This document shows positions 9,328 through 17,168 of a stretch of DNA of 64,000 nt, one piece after another (within the stretch, counting starts at the first letter, position 1; every line of letters begins with the position of its first letter). Both the position numbers and the translations under genes were made by a program. The notes under the pieces are model-generated. The model was not told where the DNA came from. It made no database searches and was given only the letters and a program-made list of their open reading frames with translations. This stretch comes from Gemmatimonadota bacterium (GTDB taxonomy: Bacteria > Gemmatimonadota > Gemmatimonadetes > Longimicrobiales > Gaopeijiaceae). The DNA lies in NCBI GenBank assembly GCA_030430625.1, contig JAUIKL010000002.1, positions 27,279 through 91,278 on the forward strand, written 5' to 3'.

Positions 9328-10128
9328 TCACCCGTAGCGGCCTTCGATGTAGTCCGCCGTCTCCTGCTCGTGGGGTGTCAGGAAGAGCTCCTGAGTCGGC
9401 CGGTGCTCGACCATCTTTCCGAGAAGCATGAACGCGGTCTCCTCACTCGCACGCCGAGCCTGCGCCATGTTGTGCGTCACGATGAGGATCGTGTACTCAC
9501 CCTTGAGTTCCCACAGGAGACCCTCGAGCGCATCGGTCGCCTCTGGGTCCAGAGCGGACGTGGGCTCGTCCATCAGGATGACCTTCGGCTTCACGGGCAG
9601 GAGCCGTGCGATGCACAGCTTCTGTTGGGCCTCCAACGACAGTCCCGTGGCCGGTCCGTTGAGCCGGTCCTTGACCTCGTCCCAGAGCAAAACCTGCCGA
9701 AGCGCCGTCTCGAGAAGCTCGTCCTCTTCGATCCGAGTGACTCGCTCACCGGCCCGGTGGATCCGGTGGGCAAAGAGGACGTTGTCGCGAATCGAGAGGG
9801 GAAGCGGGTTGGGGCGCTGGAACACCATCCCGACCTGGCGACGAAGCTGAGCGAGCTCGACGTCGTCGGCCAACACGTCGTGGCCGTGCACCCGGATGCT
9901 TCCGGTCGTGCGCACATAGCTGCCGAGACGCTCGTTGATCCGGTTCACACTGCGGAGGAGTGTCGACTTCCCGCACCCGGAAGGCCCGATCAGGGCCGTG
10001 ATCGAGCCGGCCTTCACCTCGAGGTTCACGTCGAACAGGGCACGGAAGGAGCCGTACCAGAGGCTCACCATGTTCACGGAGATCGCCGAGTCTTCGGGCC
10101 GGGGCTGGGGCGCCTTCTGCTCAGCCAA
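9328..10128 (-). CDS. pstB: phosphate ABC transporter ATPase PstB, copy 2 (degenerate signature motif)
   Basis: This is a 266-residue PstB-type ATPase that energises phosphate import through PstC/PstA. Walker A is intact (GPSGCGKST, 48-56), as are the Q-loop region ('GMVFQRPNPLP', typical of PstB), Walker B with catalytic Glu ('VILMDEPTSALDP') and the H-loop ('IVTHN', His219). The ABC signature is lost: the family LSGGQ reads LSLEA (163-167), confirmed in the DNA at 9628-9642. A normal PstB homodimer would then have two defective sites. The partner PstB1 next door keeps LSGGQ but lacks the H-loop His, so the two probably work as a heterodimer. It overlaps the pstB1 stop by 8 bases. Confidence 0.9.
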   Translation of the reverse strand: MAEQKAPQPRPEDSAISVNMVSLWYGSFRALFDVNLEVKAGSITALIGPSGCGKSTLLRSVNRINERLGSYVRTTGSIRVHGHDVLADDVELAQLRRQVGMVFQRPNPLPLSIRDNVLFAHRIHRAGERVTRIEEDELLETALRQVLLWDEVKDRLNGPATGLSLEAQQKLCIARLLPVKPKVILMDEPTSALDPEATDALEGLLWELKGEYTILIVTHNMAQARRASEETAFMLLGKMVEHRPTQELFLTPHEQETADYIEGRYG

Positions 10129-10867
10129 ACCGTCCCTCCACGTAGTCTCGGGTTCGCTGGTCCTTCACCTCTCCGGTGAACAGTTCCTCGGTCTCTCCGA
10201 CTTCGACGAGGTCCCCGTTGAGGAAGAAGGCCGTCCGATCGGCGAGCCGTCGCGCCTGCTGCACGAGGTTGGTGACCATGACGATCGTCATCTCGTCCTT
10301 CAGATCGCGAAGGACGTCTTCGATCCGCATCGTCGTGACCGGATCCACGGCAATCGAAAACTCGTCGAGGAGGAGGAGCTCGGGCTCCTGCGAGAGGGCC
10401 CGCGCGATCGTGAGTCGCTGCTGCTGACCACCGGACAGAAGGCTCCCCAGGGCGGTGAGCCTGTCCTTCACCTCGTCCCACAACGCAGCCCGTTGGAGGC
10501 ACCGCTCGACGATCTCGTCGAGTTTCGACTTCTTCTTCACGCCACGGAGGCGGGGAGAGAGGGCCACGTTGTCGTAGATCGTCATCGGGAGCCCGACGGG
10601 CAGGGGGAAGACGACCCCGATCCGCTGCCGGAGGTTGTACACGTTGCGGATCTGATGGATGTCCCGACCGTTGAAGAGAATGGTCCCCTCGACGGACATC
10701 GCCGAATTCTCCTCGTCCATGCGGTTGAGCGTCCGGAGGAACGAGGTCTTGCCGCTCCCCGCCGGCCCGATGATCCCGAAGACCTCGTTCCGTCGGACAT
10801 CGAGGTCGACGTTCTCCAGGGCCACGTCGGACCCGTAACGAATGGTCAGACCCCGCACCGACAGCAT
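10121..10867 (-). CDS. pstB: phosphate ABC transporter ATPase PstB, copy 1 (lacks H-loop histidine)
   Basis: This is a 248-residue PstB-like ATPase. Walker A GPAGSGKTS (34-42) and the signature LSGGQ (144-148) are intact. Walker B ends LLLLDEF and keeps Asp-Glu, but the D-loop region is 'SIAVDP' in place of 'TSALDP'. The H-loop reads VTNL instead of VTHN, so the conserved His is Asn200 (AAC codon read at 10268-10270). It is therefore complementary to PstB2, which has the His but a broken signature. The chosen ATG follows a GAGGG stretch; an in-frame GTG at 10903 that overlaps the pstA stop would add 12 residues. An in-frame extension to 11248 only reads over pstA and is not coding. Confidence 0.88.
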   Translation of the reverse strand: MLSVRGLTIRYGSDVALENVDLDVRRNEVFGIIGPAGSGKTSFLRTLNRMDEENSAMSVEGTILFNGRDIHQIRNVYNLRQRIGVVFPLPVGLPMTIYDNVALSPRLRGVKKKSKLDEIVERCLQRAALWDEVKDRLTALGSLLSGGQQQRLTIARALSQEPELLLLDEFSIAVDPVTTMRIEDVLRDLKDEMTIVMVTNLVQQARRLADRTAFFLNGDLVEVGETEELFTGEVKDQRTRDYVEGRFG

Positions 10868-10899
10868 GTGGTCGCCCTCGACGCCGGCAGCCTCCGGAC

Positions 10900-11769
10900 T
10901 CACCACTTCTTCTTGCCCCGGAGGTACATACGGAACGCGATCGATGCAGCGTTCATCAGGAGCACCATCGAGATGAGAACGAGCGCCGTGCCGAACTTGA
11001 TCTCGTCCGGCATGTTCGGGACCGAGTTCGAGATCGTGAAGAGGTGGAGCGACATCGCCATGGTCGGCTCGAGCACCCCGGCCGGGAGGAACGGCAGGAA
11101 GGTGACCGCCCCGGTGAACATGATCGGGGCAGTTTCTCCCGCCGACCGCGACACCTCGAGAATCACACCCGTCAGGATCCCGCTGATCGCGTTGGGCAGA
11201 ACGACACGTCGGATCGTCTCCCAACGCGTCGCCCCCATGTTCCAGCACGCCTCGCGGAAGGCCATCGGAACAGCCTGGAGAGCCTCCCGGGTCGAGACGA
11301 TCACGACCGGGAGCGTCATGATGGCCAACGTCAGCGAGGCCGCGAGGATGCTGATCCCGAATCGGAAAAAGACGACGAACGCGCCCACACCGAAGAGGGC
11401 GTGCACGATCGAGGGCACACCGGCCAGGTTGATGATCGCGAGGTTGATCAGCCTCGTCAGCAGGTTGTCCGGAGCGTACTCCGACAGGTAGATGGCGGCG
11501 GCCACGCCGATCGGAACCGACGCGAGGAGCGCCACGACCACGAGCCAGATCGTTCCGACGAGTGGGAAGAGAATCCCGCCCTGTCGTCCCTGATCGGACG
11601 GCGGGGTGAACAGGAAGTCGAAGCTGACTGCCGGACCGCCCTCACGGATGAGCAACGCCAGGATGATCAGGACCGGCGCCACCAGAAGGACCGTCATCAG
11701 CCCGAAGAGGACGCGAAAGAGGAACTCGACCCGCCGGTTCCTCTCGTTGAGCGCGGTCGCCTGGAACAT
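10900..11769 (-). CDS. pstA: phosphate ABC transporter permease PstA
   Basis: This 289-residue inner-membrane permease has about six hydrophobic segments and forms the phosphate channel with PstC. The first segment is near residues 20-45. The cytoplasmic EAA loop that contacts PstB reads 'EACWNMGATRWETIRRVVLPNAISGILTG' in parts near 180-205, including the family's Gly-Ala-Thr-Arg-Trp. The C-terminus is basic (RGKKKW). It starts 2 bases after the pstC stop and its stop overlaps a possible GTG start of pstB1. Length and order are normal for PstA. Confidence 0.93.
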   Translation of the reverse strand: MFQATALNERNRRVEFLFRVLFGLMTVLLVAPVLIILALLIREGGPAVSFDFLFTPPSDQGRQGGILFPLVGTIWLVVVALLASVPIGVAAAIYLSEYAPDNLLTRLINLAIINLAGVPSIVHALFGVGAFVVFFRFGISILAASLTLAIMTLPVVIVSTREALQAVPMAFREACWNMGATRWETIRRVVLPNAISGILTGVILEVSRSAGETAPIMFTGAVTFLPFLPAGVLEPTMAMSLHLFTISNSVPNMPDEIKFGTALVLISMVLLMNAASIAFRMYLRGKKKW

Positions 11770-11771
11770 CG

Positions 11772-12701
11772 TCAGCCTCGGGGCGCGCCACGGCGGACGG
11801 CGAAGTCCGCGGCGAGGTTGATGAGGAAGGTGATCACGAAGAGGAAGATCCCGAGCGTGAAGAGTGCCTGATAGTGCTCGGAGCCCCGCGGTGCGTCACC
11901 GAGCTCGGCGGCGATCGTGGCCGTGAGGGCTCGGACGGAGTCGAAGGGGGAGGTGGGGATGTTGATGGCGTGCCCACTCGCCATCAAAACGGCCATCGTC
12001 TCCCCGAAACCTCGACCCACCCCGAGGAGGAGGGCCGCCACCAGTCCGTTGCGACCGGCCGGGAGGACGACTTGCCACACCACCTGCCACCGGGTCGCAC
12101 CCATGGCCTCCGCGGCTTCCCGGTAGCTGTCGGGGACAGCCTTCAACGCGTCCTCGGCGATCGTCGTCATGATCGGGGCCGCCATGAGGCCCAGGATCAC
12201 GCCCGAGTTGAGCACCCCGACCCCGACGGGTTGATCGAAGGTGTCGATGATGAGCGGGCTCATGATCGAGAGCCCGATGAAACCCCACACGACCGACGGA
12301 ATCGCGGCCAGGAGTTCGACCAGCACCTTCAAGCCCTCTCGCGTCCGCCCGGTCGCGAATTCGGCGATGAAGATCGCCGCGCCCAGGGAGAACGGGACCG
12401 CCACCAGCATCGCCAGCCCGGTCACTGCTGCCGTTCCGGCTATCAGAGCGAGCGCGCCGTAACGAGGGTTGTTCTCCGATGTGGGTCGCCACTCGATCGA
12501 GGTGAGGAACTCGCCGATGTCGAGTGTCCCGAAGACGAAGCCGAAGCCCTCGCGAGAGATGAAGACGAAGATCCCCATGACGAAGACGATGGCGGACACA
12601 CCGCCGACGAAGACGAGGCCGCCCACGGCCTTGTCGACGTACCACGACCGACCCCGGTGATCGAGGTCGACCTTTGCGATGGACCCGCTGTCAGCGGGCA
12701 T
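11772..12701 (-). CDS. pstC: phosphate ABC transporter permease PstC
   Basis: This is a 309-residue inner-membrane permease and partner of PstA. It has a cytoplasmic N-terminal stretch, a first membrane segment at about 25-50, then a periplasmic loop with 'EWRPTSENNPRYGAL', the usual PstC sequence before the core. The core helices carry 'PSVVWGFIGL' and the EAA loop 'EAAEAMGATRWQVVWQVVLP' near 190-210. It overlaps the end of the phoU fusion gene by 11 bases, which points to translational coupling. Nothing unusual in the permease itself was seen. Confidence 0.93.
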   Translation of the reverse strand: MPADSGSIAKVDLDHRGRSWYVDKAVGGLVFVGGVSAIVFVMGIFVFISREGFGFVFGTLDIGEFLTSIEWRPTSENNPRYGALALIAGTAAVTGLAMLVAVPFSLGAAIFIAEFATGRTREGLKVLVELLAAIPSVVWGFIGLSIMSPLIIDTFDQPVGVGVLNSGVILGLMAAPIMTTIAEDALKAVPDSYREAAEAMGATRWQVVWQVVLPAGRNGLVAALLLGVGRGFGETMAVLMASGHAINIPTSPFDSVRALTATIAAELGDAPRGSEHYQALFTLGIFLFVITFLINLAADFAVRRGAPRG

Positions 12702-13755
12702 CCGGACCTGCCAACGTCTTCATGAGGTCCTGGACCCGGACCACGATCTCCTTGTACAGGGACTCGAAGTCCTCGTGCTCCTGCATGTCCCACTCGACCA
12801 CCGTCGTCCTGTACGGGACGTGGCCCAGGCGCGCCCGCTCTCCCTCGCCGAGCACCACGACGACGTGATAGTGCTGCGGGCGATCGGTCAGAGACTCCAA
12901 CCGGCTCGGTGCGGCCAGGGTCACGTCGACGCCCCGGTCGTCCATGAGTTCGACGAGGCGGGGATCCAGCCGCTCCTTCGGGGCCCAGCCCGCGCTATCG
13001 TAACGCCCGCTTTCGGGGAACGCCTTCCTTGCGTACGCCTCGGCCATCTGGCTTCCGACGGCGTTGTCGGCATCGACGAAGAGGATCCGGTGGACCCGAG
13101 GGGGTGCCTCCTTACCCGACTGCACGAACGCCGTCTGCTCCGAGATGTTCTCGGCCTGCTCGGCGACACGCTTGATCAGGTTGATGATCCTGAGCAGCCC
13201 GAAGATGTCTCGAAGTGATGCCTTCTCTTCCTCGGCCGCCCGCAAGAGCTCCGCCATCACCGTCTCCAGGGTGAAGTCGGTCTTGTCGGCCATCCCGTAG
13301 GCCCTCCGCGCCGCCTCGACGTCACCGTCGTGGAACGCTTCGATGGCCTGGGCGAGCGTAACGCGAGCCTGCTGCCCGATCAGTTCGATGTCACGACCGA
13401 CCGCCGCGGGCGGCGGCCCCGACAGGCGCGCGACCTCACGTCCGATCGAGTCCGCATAGTCACCGACGCGTTCGAGCGCGACGTCGAGCCGGAGCACACC
13501 GGACGCGAAGCGGAGGTGCCCCGCGCTCGGGGCATGCCGAACGATGAATGCGTGACACAGTCGGTCGATCTGGTGGATTCGTCGGTTGACCTGGCGATCA
13601 CCGAGGACGACACGGGCCGCCAGATTCCGATCGACCGTGATCAGCGCGGTGATCGCATCGTGGACCTGGTCTTCGACCAGGCTGCATACCGTCTTGAGCT
13701 TGCGACGGATCTCGTCTAGATCCGCCTCCATCCGCTCTTCGTAGTGGGAACTCAT
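12691..13755 (-). CDS. phoU: PhoU fused to a catalytically dead arsenate reductase/LMW phosphatase-like domain
   Basis: Residues 1 to about 215 are a PhoU protein: two three-helix halves, each with the metal-contact motif of the family ('ERVGDYADSIGRE' near 90 and 'KRVAEQAENISEQ' near 195). PhoU links Pst transport to Pho signalling. Residues about 222-345 match the low-molecular-weight phosphatase/ArsC fold: 'RILFVDADNAVGSQMAEAY', then 'SAGWAP' and 'VVEWD'. The CX5R phosphate loop should start with Cys and end with Arg; here these are Asp228 and Gly234, so it cannot be a normal reductase or phosphatase. The domain may sense a ligand or PstB state; that is inference. Between pstS and pstC, where phoU is not always found. 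Confidence 0.85.
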   Translation of the reverse strand: MSSHYEERMEADLDEIRRKLKTVCSLVEDQVHDAITALITVDRNLAARVVLGDRQVNRRIHQIDRLCHAFIVRHAPSAGHLRFASGVLRLDVALERVGDYADSIGREVARLSGPPPAAVGRDIELIGQQARVTLAQAIEAFHDGDVEAARRAYGMADKTDFTLETVMAELLRAAEEEKASLRDIFGLLRIINLIKRVAEQAENISEQTAFVQSGKEAPPRVHRILFVDADNAVGSQMAEAYARKAFPESGRYDSAGWAPKERLDPRLVELMDDRGVDVTLAAPSRLESLTDRPQHYHVVVVLGEGERARLGHVPYRTTVVEWDMQEHEDFESLYKEIVVRVQDLMKTLAGPDAR

Positions 13756-13767
13756 CGTATCGACCCC

Positions 13768-14631
13768 TCAGCCGCAGTCGACCTCGACCGCCGGCGCGTA
13801 CCCCATGTCACTGATGATACACTGACCCTCGGGTCCAAGAATCCAGTCCATGTAAGCTCCCACCGCTCCCTCGGGCGTGCCGGCGGTGTACATGAAGAGC
13901 GGGCGGGCGATCGGGTAGCTACCGTCGACGGCCGTCTGCACCGTGGCGGTCACACACGCACCACCGTCGACGACGACGCAGGGCATGGCGATGTGCTCTG
14001 TGGCGTACGCGAGACCGGAGTACCCGATGGCACACGGGGTCTGCTCGACCAGCTCCACGACCTCCGAGGACCCGTTCATGTCCCGGGAGCCGAGCTTGAA
14101 CTCGGACTCTCCGAGGACGGCTTCCCGGAAGTAGGCGTACGTGCCGGAGTTGTTCTGCCGGCTGACCCGAATGATCTCGTCACTCTGACAACCCGGGACC
14201 GAAACACCCACATCACTCCACGACTCCAGGGTTCCGTCCTCACCGAAGATGCCTCTGAGCTGGCCCAGGGTGATCTCGGTCAGTGGATTGTCGGGATGGA
14301 GGAAGATCGCGAGCGCGTCGTAGCCGACGATGTGCTCGATCGGGTCCGTACCACCCTCGCGGGCCGAGGCGATTTCGCTCTCCCGCATGGCGCGACTCGA
14401 GTTCGCGATGTCGATCGTGCCGTTGATCATCGACGAGATCCCGGTCCCCGACCCTCCACCACTCACGGCCACGGCCACGTTGGGGGCGATCTCGCGATAA
14501 CGCTCAGCCCACGCCTGTGCGACGTTGACGAGCGTATCAGATCCGCGGTTCTGAATGACGGTGCGGTCCCCCGCACCCCCACAGGCCAGGGTAAGCAGGA
14601 TCACGGACATCAGGGGGGTGCGTCGCTTCAC
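13768..14631 (-). CDS. pstS: phosphate-binding periplasmic lipoprotein PstS
   Basis: This is a 287-residue substrate-binding protein for the Pst importer. The GTG start at 14631 follows GGAGGA by five bases and gives a short signal peptide with lipobox TLAC, so it is probably lipid-anchored in the periplasm. An upstream ATG at 14733 would put about 34 non-signal residues in front. The family phosphate-binding segments are visible: 'NRGSDTLVNVAQAWAERY' near 30-50, 'SGGGSGTGISSMINGTIDIANSSR' in part near 62-85, and 'VSRQNNSGTYAYF' near 165. It is the first gene of the operon and lies 12 bases before phoU. Confidence 0.9.
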   Translation of the reverse strand: MKRRTPLMSVILLTLACGGAGDRTVIQNRGSDTLVNVAQAWAERYREIAPNVAVAVSGGGSGTGISSMINGTIDIANSSRAMRESEIASAREGGTDPIEHIVGYDALAIFLHPDNPLTEITLGQLRGIFGEDGTLESWSDVGVSVPGCQSDEIIRVSRQNNSGTYAYFREAVLGESEFKLGSRDMNGSSEVVELVEQTPCAIGYSGLAYATEHIAMPCVVVDGGACVTATVQTAVDGSYPIARPLFMYTAGTPEGAVGAYMDWILGPEGQCIISDMGYAPAVEVDCG

Positions 14632-14660
14632 TCGGCTCCTCCGTTCGTGGGGCGCGGCAA

Positions 14661-14692
14661 GAATATCACACAGCGAGACATGAATGTCACAC
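14661..14692 (-). promoter_or_regulatory. direct repeats upstream of pstS, possible PhoB-type operator
   Basis: On the pstS strand GTGTGACATTC and GTGTGATATTC match at 10 of 11 positions and are offset by exactly 21 bases, two helical turns. They lie 30-61 bases before the pstS start, in the 142-base region shared with the divergent creatininase gene. Known PHO boxes are 11-bp direct repeats of a CTGTCAT-like unit, so a spaced direct repeat here is suggestive, but the sequence is not a classical PHO box. Confidence 0.35.
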
Positions 14693-14773
14693 GCGAGCAC
14701 ACCGGCCGCCCTTGCCAGCCGTCCATCACCCACGGCACAATCCGCTCACTCACCTCAGCCACCGAGTACGACT

Positions 14774-15571
14774 ATGCGCCTTCTGGTTACAGCCGCCCTT
14801 CTCGTGTGCGCGTCGGCCACGCCGCTCGCCGCCCAGATCCTCCCCTCCGTATTCCTCGAGGAGTTGACGTGGACCGAGGTCCGCGACGCGATCGACTCCG
14901 GGACGACGACGATCATCATCCCCACGGCGGGGACGGAACAGAACGGACCGCACATGGTCCTGGGCAAGCACAAGTTCATCATCAACCACGCGTCGGCCAT
15001 GATCGCGCGTGAGTTGGGTAACGCCCTCGTCGCCCCTGTGGTGACCTACGTGCCCGAGGGAGACGTGAACAACCCCACCCGAGGACACATGTCCAAGGCC
15101 GGGACGATCACCCTTCCCGAGGAGTACTACATGAAGCTCCTCGAGTACGCCGCGCGCAGCCTCGAAGTCCACGGCTTCACCGACATCGTCATGATCGGTG
15201 ACAGCGGCGGGAACCAGAACGGGATGGAGCAGGTCGCCAACATGTTGAACGAGGAGTGGGGTGCCGGCGGCGCTCGGGTCCACTTCGTCGGTGACTACTA
15301 CGGCAACAACGGATTCCGCGAGTGGCTGATCGAGCAGGGCGAGACGCCCGAGACGATCGGGGGCCATGCCGGCATCTCGGACACGTCCCAGCTCCTCGCG
15401 GTCGATCCGCGCCACATCCGCACGGACAAGCTGGCTCCGCGAGGCGGCGGACCGGACAGCGGTGTGTCCGGTGATCCGACGCGCGCTTCGGTCGAGCGCG
15501 GCGTCATGGGAATCCAGTTCAAGGTCGACGCGGCCCTGAACCAGATCCGCGCCTTGATGGGCAACCAGTAG
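14774..15571 (+). CDS. exported creatininase-family amidohydrolase
   Basis: This 265-residue protein has an 18-20 residue signal peptide ending PLAAQ, so it should act outside the cytoplasm. The creatininase fold is visible: 'IIIPTAGTEQNGPHM', 'PEGDVNNPTRGHMSKAGTITL' and 'MIGDSGGNQNGM'. In classical creatininase the first motif is EQHGPH with the His as a metal ligand, followed by Asp; here these positions are Asn and His (EQNGPHMVLGKH), so the metal site must differ. Many exported bacterial homologues seem to share this EQNGPH form, and the substrate is unknown. It diverges from pstS and ends before a strong terminator. The Shine-Dalgarno is weak. Confidence 0.75.
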   Translation: MRLLVTAALLVCASATPLAAQILPSVFLEELTWTEVRDAIDSGTTTIIIPTAGTEQNGPHMVLGKHKFIINHASAMIARELGNALVAPVVTYVPEGDVNNPTRGHMSKAGTITLPEEYYMKLLEYAARSLEVHGFTDIVMIGDSGGNQNGMEQVANMLNEEWGAGGARVHFVGDYYGNNGFREWLIEQGETPETIGGHAGISDTSQLLAVDPRHIRTDKLAPRGGGPDSGVSGDPTRASVERGVMGIQFKVDAALNQIRALMGNQ

Positions 15572-15595
15572 CCCCGGGCCGGCCACGCAGTCCCG

Positions 15596-15643
15596 AACGG
15601 CCGGGAGCGCCGCGCTGACACGCGCGGTCGCTCCCGGCCGTTT
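15596..15643. terminator. strong terminator hairpin between convergent genes
   Basis: AACGGCCGGGAGCG (15596-15609) pairs exactly with CGCTCCCGGCCGTT. Inside it CCGCGC pairs with GCGCGG, giving a nearly continuous 20-bp stem with one bulged T and a TGACAC loop. It is followed on the + strand by TTTCCTTGT. It lies 25 bases after the creatininase stop and just before the serine hydrolase stop. Confidence 0.75.
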
Positions 15644-15648
15644 CCTTG

Positions 15649-17040
15649 TCAGCCCCCGGTTCGGCGGAGCCGATACAAACCGGAGATGGCGTCCACATCG
15701 AGCCTTCCTGCTTCCGGGGCGAACGTGTAGGTCGTCCGGCCTTCCTCCCACACCCAACCGCCCCGGTACCGGAGGGTGGAGGGCTCGGAGAGCGATCCGT
15801 CGCCCTGGATCCGGCGAAGCGTGAGATCACGTCCCTCGGCCTCGATCACCAGAGACACCGTCGCCCCCCTTCCCTCGCCTGTGAACTCACCGGTGATCCG
15901 GGACAGGTCACGCGTGACGGCTGGCTCGACCGACTCGACGCGCGGGCCGAGGACCGCTTCCGCGAGCTGGTCCGCCAGCTCCCCCGGACCGACCGGACCC
16001 GTCCCGTTCTGGAGCACGACGACGGAGAGCCGTTCGTCCGGGTAGTAGTCGAGAGACGACAGGAAACCGTTGATCCCGCCACCGTGGGACAGAACCCTGC
16101 GATCACCGTCGACGAACACCGAAATCCCCTTCGCGTACCGCGTCGGGGTCCCGTCGTTCAGGGGCTCCGCGGTGATCAGCGACCGATACGAGGCCGGGGA
16201 GAGGATCTCCCCTTCGTGCACGGCCCGATTCCACCGAACCAGATCCTCGACCGTCGAGCAGAGGGACCCGGCCGCGTAGGGCCATGTGTGATCCAGGTAT
16301 CGGGCCCGAATCACTTCATCCGGTCCGATGGCATCGTAGCCGTGCGCCCGCCGACTCCGCACACGCGCTTCGCTGCAGTAGTACGAGTCGACCATACCCG
16401 CAGGCGCGAAGAGGCGCTCCCGGACGAAGTCTTCGTAGCTCAGCCCCGAAACCGCTTCGATGATCAGGCCGAGGAAGAAGTAACCCGAGTTGTTGTAGAT
16501 CAGGGCTTCACCGGGCTCGAACTGGAACGGCTCCGCCTCGACGAGACGCACCAGAGTGTCCCGCGGCAGGTCCAGCGGCGTCAGCTCGCCGAAGAAGGGA
16601 AGTTCGGTGTAGCCGCGAATCCCGGAGGTGTGATCGAGGAGGCGGCGAACCGACACCTCTCTCCCGCGAAGATCGTAGTCGATGTATCGGTCGAAGCTGG
16701 CTTCGAGATCGATCCGGCCCTCTTCGGCCAGAAGCAGGACGGCCGCCGCGGTGAACTGCTTCGTGACCGATCCGATCTCGTAGCTCGCGTGCCCATCGGT
16801 AGGGGTCGCGACGTCCCACTCGAGGTCGACCCATCCGTACCCCCGTTGGAGAATCACCTCGTCTCCCCGGACCACCGCTACGGAAACTCCGGGAACGATG
16901 GGACTGTCGACATGTGCTCGAGCCAGCGAGTCGAGCGTCTCCTCCAGAGCCGGGGCAGCGACCTGAGCTGCGACGGGTGCAGCGGCGGGCACGGCCGCGG
17001 CCAGGAAGAAGAGGGGCGCCACCATGGTCCATCGCCTCAC
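15649..17040 (-). CDS. exported serine hydrolase, beta-lactamase class C/penicillin-binding family
   Basis: This 463-residue protein has a signal peptide ending near 'APVAAQ' (residue 26). The catalytic SxxK is SVTK (91-94), the second motif is YNN near residue 180 in 'LIYNNSGYFFLG', and the third is HGG near 318 ('LSHGGGING'), all in the expected order for class C-like hydrolases or D-aminopeptidases. A C-terminal beta domain of about 100 residues follows. The GTG start at 17040 is chosen because GGAGGT lies five bases upstream and the signal peptide then begins correctly. The substrate could be a peptide, an ester or a cell-wall fragment; a true beta-lactamase is less likely. Confidence 0.82.
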   Translation of the reverse strand: MRRWTMVAPLFFLAAAVPAAAPVAAQVAAPALEETLDSLARAHVDSPIVPGVSVAVVRGDEVILQRGYGWVDLEWDVATPTDGHASYEIGSVTKQFTAAAVLLLAEEGRIDLEASFDRYIDYDLRGREVSVRRLLDHTSGIRGYTELPFFGELTPLDLPRDTLVRLVEAEPFQFEPGEALIYNNSGYFFLGLIIEAVSGLSYEDFVRERLFAPAGMVDSYYCSEARVRSRRAHGYDAIGPDEVIRARYLDHTWPYAAGSLCSTVEDLVRWNRAVHEGEILSPASYRSLITAEPLNDGTPTRYAKGISVFVDGDRRVLSHGGGINGFLSSLDYYPDERLSVVVLQNGTGPVGPGELADQLAEAVLGPRVESVEPAVTRDLSRITGEFTGEGRGATVSLVIEAEGRDLTLRRIQGDGSLSEPSTLRYRGGWVWEEGRTTYTFAPEAGRLDVDAISGLYRLRRTGG

Positions 17041-17168
17041 ACCGCACCTCCGCTCCGAGGTTTCGCTCGCCCCGCGAGGGCTCACCCCATCGATCATGCT
17101 TCGGACCGCGCCCAACCACCACCCTGGACATCGTTGACCTCGCACGGCGGGGCGTGGGATCATACCAG

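Noticed and set aside
10868-11248. N-terminal extension of pstB1
   Set aside because: Reads pstA in another frame; the sequence before the ATG/GTG has no ABC similarity.
13744-15012. 422-codon + strand frame across pstS and its promoter region
   Set aside because: Overlaps pstS completely and has no recognisable protein features.
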